This document shows positions 1 through 12,400 of a stretch of DNA of 64,000 bases, piece by piece. The translations under genes were made by a program, and so were the position numbers. The stretch lies in assembly GCA_950295325.1 (NCBI GenBank), contig OX485807.1, forward strand, positions 29,607,666 through 29,671,665. Direction: 5' to 3'. Source of the stretch: Polytrichum commune (Eukaryota > Streptophyta > Polytrichopsida > Polytrichales > Polytrichaceae). Under the pieces are notes generated by a model. The model was not told where the DNA came from. It searched no databases and was given only the letters and a program-made list of their open reading frames with translations. Each line of letters opens with the position of its first letter. Position 1 is the first letter of the stretch.

Positions 1-598
1 CAAGTCTCCTCTTGTTTGTTGGGTCCCTTCTTGAAGCTTCATCGGAATTTCAAGTAGATGGGTCTTAAATGGTTACTTTTGTCCTGACTAACCAATTCTC
101 CTATGATATAACACATGTGAGTAAACAAGATGATTCACAAAATCCAAACCGACATAACATTACACAAATCCTTGGTTGTGTTCCATGGGACCATGTGCTA
201 CTGCTTGTGTAAAAAACTATGTTAATTTACACCTATTGTGTAATGTGAATTTTTCAACAAGCATTTGTAAATTAACATAGTTTGTTCTAATCGCGATCTC
301 CTCCTTTGGAAAGAGACCATCATGTACATGCTTAGTAATGTTATGGAGGCAGTAGCCACTTCCCTCTTTTTTTTGGACCTTGTATGAATATCTTATTCAT
401 CATCAAAGTGAAGATACTTGTGCTCGTTAAATGGTCATTCAATTAGGTCCCCAATTATGTTCACTATTGAGCTTAGAATGGTTGTCATATTTTGATTCCA
501 ATCTCTTTTGAATACATGTCTTCTTGGTATATGTTTTTAGAACAAATCACATACCACTCAAATATAAGTGTCCTCATAGAATTTTTTTTGAAAGAGGG
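1..598. other. Intergenic DNA with a hairpin and a dispersed repeat copy
   Basis: No gene is visible. Bases 214-230 and 267-283 form a perfect 17-bp inverted repeat around a 36-base loop. Bases about 380-440 match, in reverse orientation, a repeat seen near 38.79 kb, and more loosely one near 44.8 kb, so this is a dispersed, unclassified repeat copy. Short open frames here have no coding character. Confidence 0.5.
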
Positions 599-2004
599 TT
601 GTCTAAACTATTGTTCTCCCTCTTTAGTATGACACCTTTGGGAAACGCAAAAAATGTCGTATTATCGAGGTGTCGTCTTCTCGTTAATATGACAAATGGC
701 CTAAAATTGTCGTACTATCGAGGGAATACAAAAACATAAGAAATATGAGATTCAAACCATATACATTGAGTTTAGGGTTTAGGAAGTGTATGAAATAATA
801 ACTTATAACTCCAAACAAATACAAAAAATCTCAAGAACTCTTGAAATAAGAGTTCAAAGATCTATGGTGTTGCCTACCTAAGTTAGCAACTGTCATCTTC
901 TCTAAATTCCCTACTAGCTTTTGAAAACTAATAATTTCATTAGCACCAAAATGTAAAGAGTTGTTTAATAAGAAATTAGACAACAATGATGCATGATGTT
1001 TAGCATCACTAAGCTTTACTGTAGGTGGAGCAACATCATCCACATCTACTGAATGCAAATCAACATTAAGGTCAAAGCCTTGTGCATGATTGACTCCCAA
1101 AGCGGCATCCACCAACTCATCAGTTGTCAATTCTAGCTCAGTAATCTCTTCCCCTTCCATCTGAATATAAGTCTCGATAGACATCTCATCATCACCCAAT
1201 CGCAATTTTGAAATCAGAGCACCAAGTTCATCTGATTCTTCTCGCATTCTATTCTTCTCCCTTTCATCAACTAAGGCAAAATCGGCATTCCATGTTGCAG
1301 GTAATATACACGCCATCCTCCAACAATTCTTGACTATTTGTGCATCCAACTCACTCCATACTTCATAAACCTATCCATTTCTGATGTAAGCAGAAGAGAA
1401 ACTATGAATACAGTGATAAGAGTTGATTGAACTCGGTAGAAGATTGAAATGCTTACAGATTAGGCCGGCCACCAAACAAAAAAAATATCAGGCTATGCTT
1501 AGGAGATGGAACATTTGCCACACAGATCAAGAAGCAAGATTCTGCGAGACTAGTCTGGAGTACTGCAAGATTGAATTGGAGATTGTAGAAGATTGAATTG
1601 GAAACTGCAAGAATGCAAGAGAGTGCACAAAGATTGGAGATTGCAAGAATCCAAGAGAGTGCACAAGAGGCAACATACTAGGGAGGAGGCCCCTCTAACC
1701 CTAAACCAAGTCCATTCTACACTTGTAACCCTAATTATCATTAAGTTCCCAATGATAAGTGAAATTCTCAAGTAGTTCCCAAGTGAAAATGGATGTATTC
1801 TAGATGTACATATCATGGATGAAAGGAATTTTAGCATTTATTCCCTCTTTAATATGACAAAATGCACGCTCTAAGGGTTGTATTATCGAGTGTCATAGTC
1901 GTCTAAAAGAGGGAGTTTTGAACTAAGAAGTTTGGTCGCGCAAAAATGTGTCGTAATATCGAGGGTGTCGTCTTAACGAGTGTCGTACTAACGAGGTTAG
2001 ACTG
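599..2004 (-). mobile_element. Decayed, internally deleted pogo/Tigger-like DNA transposon
   Basis: The right end reads, in reverse complement, CAGTCTAACCTCGTTAGTA, a classic pogo/Tigger-type terminus (CAG..., ACCTCGTT), and is followed by TA at 2005-2006, the expected target duplication. The left end near 599-640 is a degraded version (GTCTAAACTATTG, then CTCTTTAGTATGACA). Subterminal copies of a motif close to TGTCGTAxTATCGAG occur at 655, 671 and 708 on the left and at 1949, 1966 and 1981 on the right; by analogy with other cut-and-paste elements these may be transposase binding sites. Only the 3' end of the transposase gene remains (831-1370), so this copy cannot move itself. A 43-bp tandem repeat lies at about 1598-1672. 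Confidence 0.65.
831..1370 (-). pseudogene. C-terminal fragment of a pogo/Tigger-like transposase
   Basis: About 180 codons are open on the minus strand, ending at a normal stop at 831. The start matches the end of the DDE domain of plant Tigger-like transposases (YEVWSELDAQIVKN, then CWRMACILPATWNAD). An acidic linker and a C-terminal tail follow. The upstream DDE catalytic part and the N-terminal CENP-B-type DNA-binding domain are absent: an in-frame TAG at 1371-1373 bounds the frame. The tail (KLSDAKHHASLLSNF ... NSYF) has a diverged counterpart in the second element at 41 kb, which supports the family call. The enzyme is non-functional. Confidence 0.6.
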
Positions 2005-2006
2005 TA

Positions 2007-4228
2007 GTAATAAAGGTCAAAGCTAAAGTAGCACTGCCTAGTACCTACAAGGGAATGCTTTGAGCACTTGGAATTGGGGTCTCAAGAAATTAGCAAATCC
2101 ATAAGGAGGCTAATGTACTTGAGTTCATCAAAATTCAATATTGTGTGGTTTAGATTTGATAAATGAAAACCAAGATTTTTTTGCAATCCAAAGTGTTGAT
2201 CAATAACTTTTTATCTCTTTCACCTACATTTTTACTCCTTTTCCATATGTAAATGGTTTTCATGTGGAAGTATGTGATTGCCCAACTTGGGGAAGAAGCA
2301 TATGTTGGAATTGGTAATACTAACAAAATTGGCTCTTTTTTGCCTTATAAATTCTCTTAAGATGCAAAACATGCAATTAGAGTGAGATGATAAGCAAATC
2401 CAAGTCAAGGCCATAGCCATTTTCCTCGTAATTTTGGGAGGTCATAGGAATATCTTATTTATTATCAACATAAATATTCTCTTTCTTCTCAAACAAAAAT
2501 AAGGGTAGGTTTACATTAGGTCTAAGTTCATGATCTTGGGGTTCAAAAGGCCTCCTTAATCAACTTTGTTTTTGGACTCGAGATAGGTATCTTCTCGTAT
2601 CTCGAGAAGTATTTTCTTGAGTAAAGACTGACAAGATTTGTTGGGAGGTGATGCCAAATTAAAACCACATCATTTATTTTTATATATGTTGAACCTGGAC
2701 CCTAGTGTAAACCCCTTGGGTCCAAAATTGTGTCCTTGACCACAAAGAATCATCCAATCGTGGAGTTTATTTGGTCTTGGAGCTTGTGTAACCTCATCGT
2801 AAGTTACAGGTCCTCCCAAGTTTCATGTTGACTATTGGAACCTAGAACAATCAACAAATTCTAAGTGCCTAGAACAATCTTAATTGAATAGGTGTTTTTT
2901 TGGTGTATGTTCTTAGATCCACAACTGACCACACAACACTTAAATATAGGCGTCCAATTAAAATAAGTGATTGGATTAGGCTTGCTTATCATAACATTAC
3001 TAGGTATCTAGATGATGGTGTCTTTCAACAGAAAGAGGTTGCGTCAAGAAAACTTTGAATATATAGTTGCTTGTCAAAAAAAAAACAAAAACTCCACAAT
3101 ACACAACCCGAGTGCTCCCTATAAACAAGGAGTCCCGGAATTCAAAGGAGAATTATTCTCGTCCGATACCCGGTCCCATAGAACACAACCAAGGAGCTTA
3201 GTAATGTTATGACCTTAGTTCTATGCCAATCGTATTTAGTCAAAGGTTGAAATACAAGAACAAGGGATCCACGTCATAACAAAGGTCAATTAATTATTCC
3301 CCGATCACACGACTCATGTAACTTGTGATTGCACCATGTTGTGGATCCAAGAGTTCCTCTTGAAGAAAATTGTGGTCTTCTATGTGTGCACACAACCACC
3401 TTCCACTTCTCAAGCATTTCCTTGTTGCGGTGACTGACCTAAAGTATATTGCTTCATCGTGGACACTAATTCCAACTCCACAAATAATCTATGCCCATTA
3501 AATTGCATTGGGAATTCTCATCCAAGTAGAGATTACGACTCACAAAGATTATTATTAGAAGTTTCAGAATTGAAGTTGATATCTAAAAAATTATCATAGG
3601 TCAAATTGATCATTCTCTTTCTCCTAAACAATCACAAAACCCCTTCCGATTGTGTTAACAATTAAACTTGGAATGAGATTTCTATTGTGAGCACATAATC
3701 CAATCTCATTCTAATACATGCATAAACTAGATAATCATCGAGAAGAGAGTGGATGACAAGCTGCGGAAGCGACAAGTCATCCACCTACTTGAGCTGGTTA
3801 TCAAAGATAACCAATGAGCTTGTGGACAAAATCTTGATATTATGAATGATATTGCACATATATGGATGAAATATTGTGATGAGTTCTCATAACCCTTATG
3901 CTCTTGGATGAGCGATCATTATAAATTATGTAAATTATGTAGTGTTTGGTGTTAACTATAAGCCTTGCTATAACCTAGACCACTCAAATAGAGGTGTCCA
4001 ATTAAGAAGAGTGACACACATAAGAACCACGTAGCTTATTCTATGTAAAGCCCTGCGATGGGCTTGCTCCCAAACCCTAAGTCGCTTCTCGCCATATCCA
4101 CGGTAAGCTTCTCCTCCGAGTGAGTGAGGCTCTACTACGATGACTAATTTCTCGCAGGTTCTGAGCACCTGAATCCTGATGGAAGTTTGCAAATACAAAT
4201 TTGAGATAATTGAACCCGGAAGTTTGTG
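2007..4228. other. Intergenic region upstream of ORC5
   Basis: No protein gene or RNA gene is recognised. A short motif (ACTTAAATATAGGCGTCCAATTA at about 2938 and a similar sequence near 3985) recurs and also resembles sequence near 555, indicating diverged copies of one repeat. The last few hundred bases presumably hold the ORC5 promoter and 5' leader, but no TATA box or initiator can be assigned with confidence. Confidence 0.4.
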
Positions 4229-7200
4229 ATGATGGAAGAAGACGACGAGGGAGAAATGCAAGCCACAACTAGTGAGCCAGAGCAACTTCCTCGGAGCACA
4301 TGGAGCTCTAATGAAAGCATCCTCAACTACATGACGCAAATCTTCCCAGGCCGCAGGTGACTCTCCTCTTCCTCTCTCTTGCAATGTGAATTAACTTCCC
4401 AATGGAGGTTTGGAAATCCCGATAAAAGAATACCATCGTACCTATCTGTTCAGAACACACTAAGCCATCACTTCCAATTTGCTTTGATTTGAACCAAATA
4501 GGTAGTTGGCAAAAAAATGTTACAAGAATCTTCGGTAGAACGATATCAATGAACTCTGGAATCTTCTAAGTGACCAATGCAGGTTAGCATATTAAAGAAC
4601 ATCACCATGCCTCTCTGTTCAGAACATACCTGTAAATGCCATCGCTTCCGATTCGCTTCGATTTTAATCGAACGGGTATTGGCACAATTGCTGCAAATTC
4701 TTCTGCAGGAATGAGATCAATGAGCTTGTGAATCTTTTAAGTGCCCACTGCAGGTTGGCAAATCAAGGAATATCACCATGTCTCTCTGTTCAGAACATAC
4801 CTATAACTGCCATCACTTCCAATTTGAGTTGATTTGAAGCAAATGGATAGTTGACAAAAATGCTGCAAATTCTCCTTGCAGGAATGAGATCAGCGAGCTT
4901 TTGAATCTTCTGGGGCGGCCTGATGACCCCGTCCCGCCACTCTTTGTGTACGGACCAGCTGCCACGGGGAAGACGAGCATTGTGCGTGAGGCAGTGCGAG
5001 TCTTGAAGCGGCCCCATGCGTACGTGACTTGTCGGTCCAGCCACAGCCCGCGTCTCCTGTTCGAATCCATATTGAACCAGCTGCAAGGCCATGTCCGATC
5101 ATTGGCCAACAATTACTCCAGCGTGCGTCGTTGTGAGAAAGTGCTGGATTTCACGAAGCAGTTGCCAGGGGCTTGCGAACAGGCTTTGTCTCGCAAGACC
5201 AAGCAATCGAAGAGGAAGCTCAGTTCTACCAAGGTGTGTGTTGTGTTGCCCCGATCATTGTTGAAAAATAATGGTTCTCACCTAAAATGGTTATTTAGAG
5301 ATTTAGATGGCGATAGAATTTTGGGTCACATGCGTGTGCTTCAGCTAAACCTCAGCCAAGGCCTCATTTCATTTAAGGCTTGCACTAAACCTATCTTCTA
5401 AATACCATACTTGAGGTGAATAAGTTTTTCACAATTGCCAAACTCCTCTGTATCCTTCAACACCTGAAAATTCTGGACTGGGTTCTGTCAATCCTTCACA
5501 AAGGAAGGAATCTAAGACGACCTAGAGGCTGTTCACATCTCTAGTCTTTTCAGTAATGTTTTATTCCATTGGAGCAATATGTACTGAAAGTTAAAAAGAA
5601 GTTGGGCAATGAATGCCGACATTCATTGCCTAATTGACATGTGTGCATGTAATCCAAGAAAGAGGATGAACTAGGTCTCGTGACTATGTTATCCGTTTCT
5701 GCAGAACAGAGTGTGGCAGAGGCAACTTGCAAAATCCCTCCAGTGGTGTCGAATGAGACAGTGTACCTGATTTTTGACAATGTAGAGCTGACACGATCAT
5801 GGAGCGGTGGTACTCTACTCCTTGCAGCGCTATTTAGGCTGTCTGAGCTGACGAGACTGCCCAATCTTGGCCTCATTTTCATAAGCAGCGTGGGACTTTA
5901 CAATTATCAGGCAGCTACTATGGCTCGAGAACCTCTTCAGTTGTATTTTCGGGACTACAACGACAATGAGCTTTACCAGATCCTCCTGTTGCAGCGGCCC
6001 AATGTTGAATTATATGCTTCCTTCTTAAGGTCAATGTCACTCCAGGACTCTTTATCTCTTCCTGGAGTTCCTGTATATTATCTGGAAGAATGTGTGCACA
6101 TGTTTTGTCAGAATCCCAACGGCTGTGGGACATTTAAGATGGACAGCTGCCAGCCAAATAGGGCTTTTGTGGATCACTGAGCACCACCCCAATTTTTTGT
6201 CCATTCCATCATCCTTTTCATCAATTAGAGTAACCACATGACATGAATAGTGATGCTCCTTTGCAAAATCCAGGCTGTCTGTTGCTTGTGTGAAGTGCAA
6301 TTGGCTATCAGGATTCATCAGAAAGCCTAAAAGTTGGTGCTACAATCCTCAGCAATGGCTTACATCTGGATGCATTTGTGCAATGATTTCAGACTTCTTT
6401 CTCACTGTTTCTCAATGCTGGCTTTTCTTGCAGTGTTGTTCTGAAGACATTCAGCCGTGCATGCCGGCGTGTGACGGACCTGTCCAGAAGTCTTGAGCCT
6501 CTTTACCAGAAGTATTGTGAACCAGTCCTCCGTGGGGCAGCAACCACACCTGATGACCAAGGAAAGCGTCAACGATATGCTTTGCTGCAGCCACACATAC
6601 GACCATCCCTTTCTCAAACTCTTATCATCCATGAATCCTCCCCAGGTACTGCCTCCCCTTCACTACTTTGTTCTCTGGAATTTTATACGGCAAGTTTACT
6701 TTGGACATTATGATTACCAGTTGTCTCTGACATACTTGCCATTGCCATGGAAAATTCAAGGAATGCTTCAATAGCGGAATGCGTAAATGTGTTCTACTTT
6801 TAAAATGTTTACTTGGACCTACAAAATTGCATTTTACTCCTAGTTACGTTTAGTCTTTTGCACAAGGCATGGAAACATACTGATTACAGACTCTATCACT
6901 ACCTTGAGAGGTCAAAGCACTTGGAGCTCAAGTAAGAAGGGTCCTTCAACACAAGTATTTTTTGTGTCAAAGATCCTCGTTTGCAACGACTGTGTATTAT
7001 GTACTAACATGTATCTTTTTGGTGCTTCGTCAGGACCAGGAAAGGGTATGGATGACAGAGAAAATAGGAGGAGGATGAAGAGCACCCCAAAACGCGCACT
7101 GCCAGCTGGAAGAGACAGTTCAGAAATCGATTTTGAGCTTCCCCTGTGCAGCAAATACCTTTTGTTAGCTGCTTACATAGCCTCTCGAAATGCTGCCACT

Positions 7201-8395
7201 TTAGATGCCAGTTTGTTTGACACAGGAGATGGGGCTCGAGCCAGCAGTCGAAAGAAGAGGAAGTGAGCTTCAATACCTTTGCCTGAACTTCCATCTCAAA
7301 AGAATAGAGTCAGTTGCCATGTGTCCACTGCTTGTTTGATCAGATGAACTGCTTTAATATTCGGGTATGGTCAGAAATCAAAGCATTCAGATAGACTTCC
7401 TATCTTACCTTATCCATCTTCAGGGGTGTTCAGAATTGTCTGCTCCTGGTCTCTATAAGTTTTGAGGTCTTCTGGTTGTGGCTTTGCAATTGAAGTTTGT
7501 AGGTTTGTTAAGTACTGAATGTATAGGATAGGGTGGTACATTAGTAATCACCATTCCCCTAGGATTCTGCTAATGTGTTTGCCAATGGCATTTGTCAAAT
7601 TTCTCAAGGAGGACCTACAGTGTTCAAACCAGTAGAAGCAGATTCCAGAATAAATGTGACACAATACTTGAACTGTCCTGCAGATCATATCTGATGTCTC
7701 TGTTATTATGCACAGGAACTCCTCATCAGCTATGGAAAGGAAAGAAGCAGAGGCACACGAGCAACAGTTGAAAGGGCCAGGAAGTTTCCCTCTGGAGAGA
7801 TTGTTGGCCATTTTTCGCTGCATCGTTGTGGAAAGTGACAGCGGTCCCACACAGGGCAAGTTTGGAGCCCACACTGAGGGAGATGTTGAAGCAGATGGAG
7901 AGGTGACAGAAGAGCTCACGGCCGATGTTCTCATGCAGCTATCCACCCTTGTTAGTGTGAATCTGTTGTGCAAAAGTTCCACAAACCCACTCGAAGGGTC
8001 AGCTCGGTATCGATGCAATGTTGATGGAAGTCTAATCCAAAAGGTCTGCTCACCTCTTCTTTCGTCCGTTGAGGAGATCATGTGATCTGATGACATGAAT
8101 CTGGAACTCACCTGTTGAGTATAATTTTTTTTGGCCATGTATCTGGACTGAACGGTGACTATGTTCGATACTGCATCATAGATCACCTTACTTATGACAC
8201 ATGCAAGGGACCAGGATGACAACCTCTGCCTGGCTCAAAAGGAAGTGGATTGTGTGGTGATCAGTCTGAGATGAATAGATGTACACCTAGAGTAGTATTT
8301 TTTATGTCAAGTTTGACTAATATGCTGTTGTGTGAGTGACACAGGTTTCAAAAAGTGTGAACTTCCCCATCTCGAAGTACTTGCTCCATGGCTAA
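4229..8395 (+). CDS. ORC5: Origin recognition complex subunit 5 (ORC5)
   Basis: ORC5 is a AAA+-like subunit of the six-protein complex that marks replication origins and loads MCM helicase in the nucleus. Coding exons: 4229-4356, 4882-5233, 5710-6029, 6434-6645, 7034-7262, 7716-8043 and 8345-8395. They total 1620 nt (539 aa plus stop), close to known plant ORC5 proteins, and intron phases match at every junction. A Walker A motif (GPAATGKT) lies at residues 67-74 and a Walker B-like strand (VYLIFDN) at about 178-184. The N-terminal ATPase part is followed by an ORC5-type C-terminal region ending YLLHG. The start is the first of two adjacent ATGs, just before an acidic N-terminus. The exon 3 acceptor is placed at 5708-5709 because the nearer AG at 5703-5704 would break frame. 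Intron 1 carries a triplicated segment (see separate entry). The gene converges on the U-box gene. Confidence 0.93.
4445..4915 (+). repeat. Triplicated ~170-bp segment spanning ORC5 intron 1 and the start of exon 2
   Basis: Three diverged copies begin with TCTGTTCAGAACA at 4445, 4614 and 4785 (spacing 169 and 171 bp). The third copy contains the real exon 2 acceptor and its first codons (NEISELLNLL). The second copy contains a near-identical acceptor (AG at 4707-4708) followed by codons reading NEINELVNLL and then a usable GT at 4754. The first copy is more decayed. The exon border was therefore duplicated in tandem, leaving decoy exon starts inside the intron. Confidence 0.85.
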
Positions 8396-9450
8396 TCTTG
8401 GCTTTCAGCTTTCGGCTTTTGGTGTCAACGAGACACTTGTGGAGGTTGCTGGCTATCTGCCTCCAAACATTCAAGGCATTACCTTACCACTGCTGAAAGT
8501 CAACCATTGTCTGAGTGATCAGGGCAATATCCTGTACCTGCCTGCTGCAAGTCACAAGTCAGCATGGGAAAGCTTTCCTTTGGGTCAAGCGCATTGGGAG
8601 GTCACAGTTCTCACAGAATCCACAGAATTGTATCTAAGTTGCAAGGGTGTTGTACTTATGTAGTTTGTAGGCAGACTTCTAGTCACCTTTTGTCTGATAG
8701 ATTGAAAATCATATTGCACCCCTGCTGTGCATGACAATTTCCAATAGACTCAGGTACATGAACATTGATATTTTCTTATGCTCCTTTGAGCTTGTATGGG
8801 CAACTAGACATTGCTTATTGTCAACACTATGCTTCTCAGATTAATACTGATTGCAATCGCTCAAAGTTCATCAATTGTAAATACTAGCTTGAATTCAATT
8901 GTACAATTATTGTTGCAAGCAAGTGAAGCAACAATAGTGTATGCTCACCAGATATTGTATGTATATAAGCCATAGGAGGAAGGAATCATCTGGCTCCATC
9001 TTACCAGCTTCTTCATTCCCGGGTCACGAGGTTCACCAGAAAATGATCTTGCCCCTGCTAACGTTTCTCTATCTTCTTTCCGGGGGTTGCTTATTCGGAA
9101 TAACAAACTCAAGTCATTGGGCAGCCAAGGAATCTTAGTTATCCGAATCCCTTGTGATTTCCAATTGGATACACATGAATCAACACTGACCTGACCTTAG
9201 GGCTGACAAAACATACCTCTCAAAGTTGTATTCCAGAGACTCAAATGTGGATGGTGTGGTATTAATGATAAATGTTAAAAGAATGTGCTCAACATTTCTG
9301 TGCACAACATTTTAATACAGGTGAATGGACTTGTAGCACCTAATAGGCTTGATTCAGAGGGTTTGGTGAATGTAGGTTTGGGAAAAAATTACTAGTTACA
9401 CATGGACACTGTTCTATTGTGTATCTGCACTGCTGGTAATTGCCCAAAGA
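8396..9450. other. Convergent 3' flanks of ORC5 and the U-box gene
   Basis: About 1.05 kb separates the two stop codons. It should hold both 3' untranslated regions and both polyadenylation sites, but no single signal is convincing. Open frames at 8388-8663 and 8941-9138 show no recognisable protein features. Confidence 0.45.
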
Positions 9451-12400
9451 TCAAACAGATAATGTGAACTGAGAGTGACTTAGAACCCTGACAGCATATT
9501 GTTTCAAGCTTGGGGAAATGCTTGAAGAAGTTAATGACAGCAGTGGCATTTGGGCGTGTTTCGCATACATTTCTTTTATCCGCTGTACTTTTAGTAGGCT
9601 GTCGAGCAGCAGCACAGCCTTTTCAGCAACTTCCTGTGAACCGTGGGAGAGGAGGCCGATTATAGGCAATATGACCTTCAAGTCGTGTAGAACCTGCACA
9701 TCATGATGAGCATCAGCTAGTCGATTTTTATGCATCATGCAGCAATGACTGCTGCCTCACAAGTAGCTACAAAATCTGCAGATATTTGAGTACGCCTCAC
9801 AAAGCCTTCTCTTCCACCTTTGGCCTCCCTCCCCTTTCCCTGCCTCAGTCACTGACATAAAAATCCCTAACTGCTGTCTATTCAAATGTACCTTGAGGAG
9901 TCAGAAACTTTATCATCTAAAATAAATCCATTCAGAAAGTAAGCACCCAGAGTGAGTTATTGGTGCTGACCTGTGCTCCCCTGTCAAGTAGTTCTGCATC
10001 CAGAACGAGAGTTGACAATGCGTCTATACCAGCTTCTACAGTCTTGCTTGAATCATCACTAAGAAGATTTCTAAGCGCACCCACAGCATGGGACTCCACG
10101 AGACAGAAGACTTTTTTGGCACTACATAGCCTTTGGTGTACTTCACAAAGTTGTGCAGGAGTGGGCTGGATTGAAATGCAGGAAAATCTCTTCATCCTTG
10201 GAAGGACCCCAACAACAAGTGCATTGAGGGAGAAGTCGCGAAATACCAGTGCAGCCCTCTCCTTTGCCACAGAAGAACCATGTTCCAAGACATCTAAAAG
10301 TAAAGGCTGGATATGTAAATCCGCTACCCTCTGCTGGCTTCTCAAGTCATTAGGAATTGTGAAACGATGGAGGGCATCAATCGCATTTTCCTTGACTAAA
10401 GTATCTCTGGACTGGATGAGGCTCACTAGTGTTGGGAGGACTCCACCGTTCCATAGCTGATTTGTAAGATCCCCATCGTCATGTGGCAATTTTGCAATAA
10501 TCTTTGCACCAGCTGCCTGCATGCGCACTGACATGTCATCCTTGAGTAAGGCGAGAAGATCATCTATCTTATTATGATCTTTCAGGATTTTAGCAACACA
10601 AGAGCCGCCATTCTCCTCCCCAAGGTGGGCAAGTATTTGTACAGCGATTTCCCGATTCACAAGATTTTCTGCACCTCGACCGATCAACTCCAGGAGTATA
10701 GGGATGCCTAAGTACTTGCGCACAATTTCTCGTGCATTTTTGTCTTGTGGCTTGTTTACAATGTTCAAAAGTATCTGCAAAGCAAACAACTTCAACTGTT
10801 CTGTGCTCTGGCGGGATTTTTGCATGTCGAGGACCTTGAGTATAAATTTGTCAAGATCTAAAGGAGCTCCATCGGCATCCACAAGATATTGAGCACCATC
10901 TTCCCTAGTGATATTGACAAGAAAATTTGCCCCTTCATCATTCAAATCCTTATTGGACCCTTGATATAATACATGGTCAACTATTGCACGTACAGCCCCT
11001 GCCTTGGCGAAATTCTCTTTCAAACCTTGGTGGGTGGAGAGTTTTTGCAACACTACTACTGCAGTATACTTGGCTTCCAGTCCACGTGAAAGCAGTGTAA
11101 CAATTGAGGCAAGACCTCCAGACTCGACAATATTCTGCACTTTTTCGTCGTTAAGTTCTAGTTTCATAAGAGCTTGTGCCATAAATAGTCTGTCATCTTC
11201 AGAACCTGCCCAAACACCATTAAATATGAGAGAAGGCTGAGGGATGAATCATGAAAATTTCCTCATCAAATCCTCTTGCATATGAAAAATCGCAGTAATG
11301 ATGACCTTGATCAATCAAAGGGACGGCACATACAAGATGGGTCATGTGAAACATTTTCATGGACCTGCAATTCAGCTTCAAATTGGTTACATAAGACTGT
11401 ACAAAATGATAAATATTGCACATTTAATAGTTCATTCTCATATTACTGAATATGTTTCGTTTTAGCACATGACCAGATTGAGCTAGTTGAATTTCAGTAT
11501 AAGGCTATTCGCTGCAGTACTTGTGCTGCAACAATAATATTGCAAGTTCGATAATCTAACTCTCATATCCTAAACCATTCTTTTAGATATCTCTGAAGCA
11601 TGATATAGGAAGGGCCTCCACAGACTCAAAAGTGGAATCTAAGGAAGAATCATTTAAAAGATCGTTCGTTTGAAATACTCATTCCCAGTGTGCTTAAGTT
11701 TCTCAATTTCTTCAAGGTCACTAAACCATTTACTTCGCTTATGTATCTGCTTACATAGAGAGCCTAGGCTCAAAGGAGGTGATATATGTCATTGTGTCTG
11801 CTCCAACAAATATACAGAGGAGGTGTATTATGTTATTGGGCCACTAAAGGTAAGTTCGGATTTGGTATTTGAGTGAGATGTTACTGTCAAACCTTATTCA
11901 AACAACTAGAATTGAGAACATCCAGTCAATGAATATTTCGCAAAACAATGGAAGTTGATTAGATGCACATGCTATAACTCACCTTCACATAGCTGCTTGA
12001 TGAGAGGTTTGCACCAATTAGCCTCTGCCAGTTTCACAACATTGTCGCGTTTATCAGAGAGCTGATCCAAAATCTGCTCCATTGTCTGTATAACCCCGAC
12101 ATCTCTCTCTTGCAGGTATGTGGTGACTAGGATCAAGAAGGAAGGCTTTGACTTTTCCAATGTGTCCTGTGCATGTCCATCCTTTAGAAGCTCCATTAAT
12201 AAAGTTGCTGCAGATTTTTCAAGACTGTGGCCACGGCTTAGAGACTTCACAACGCCCTCCACTCCCCCAGCAACTGAAACTCTTCTCTACATGACCACGT
12301 TTGAAACAGCGTTAGTTTGTAGACATAGTGAAGACGAATATCTGCTGATCAACTCAAAAGTAGGAGGGTAGAAAGAAACAACATGTTCCCCAGGCCTCAG

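Noticed and set aside
8388-8663. 91-codon plus-strand open frame overlapping the ORC5 stop
   Set aside because: It overlaps the last ORC5 codons in another frame, has no domain signature, and lies in the expected 3' untranslated region.
9960-10460. 166-codon plus-strand open frame
   Set aside because: It is antisense to the long armadillo-repeat exon, which has far stronger coding evidence.
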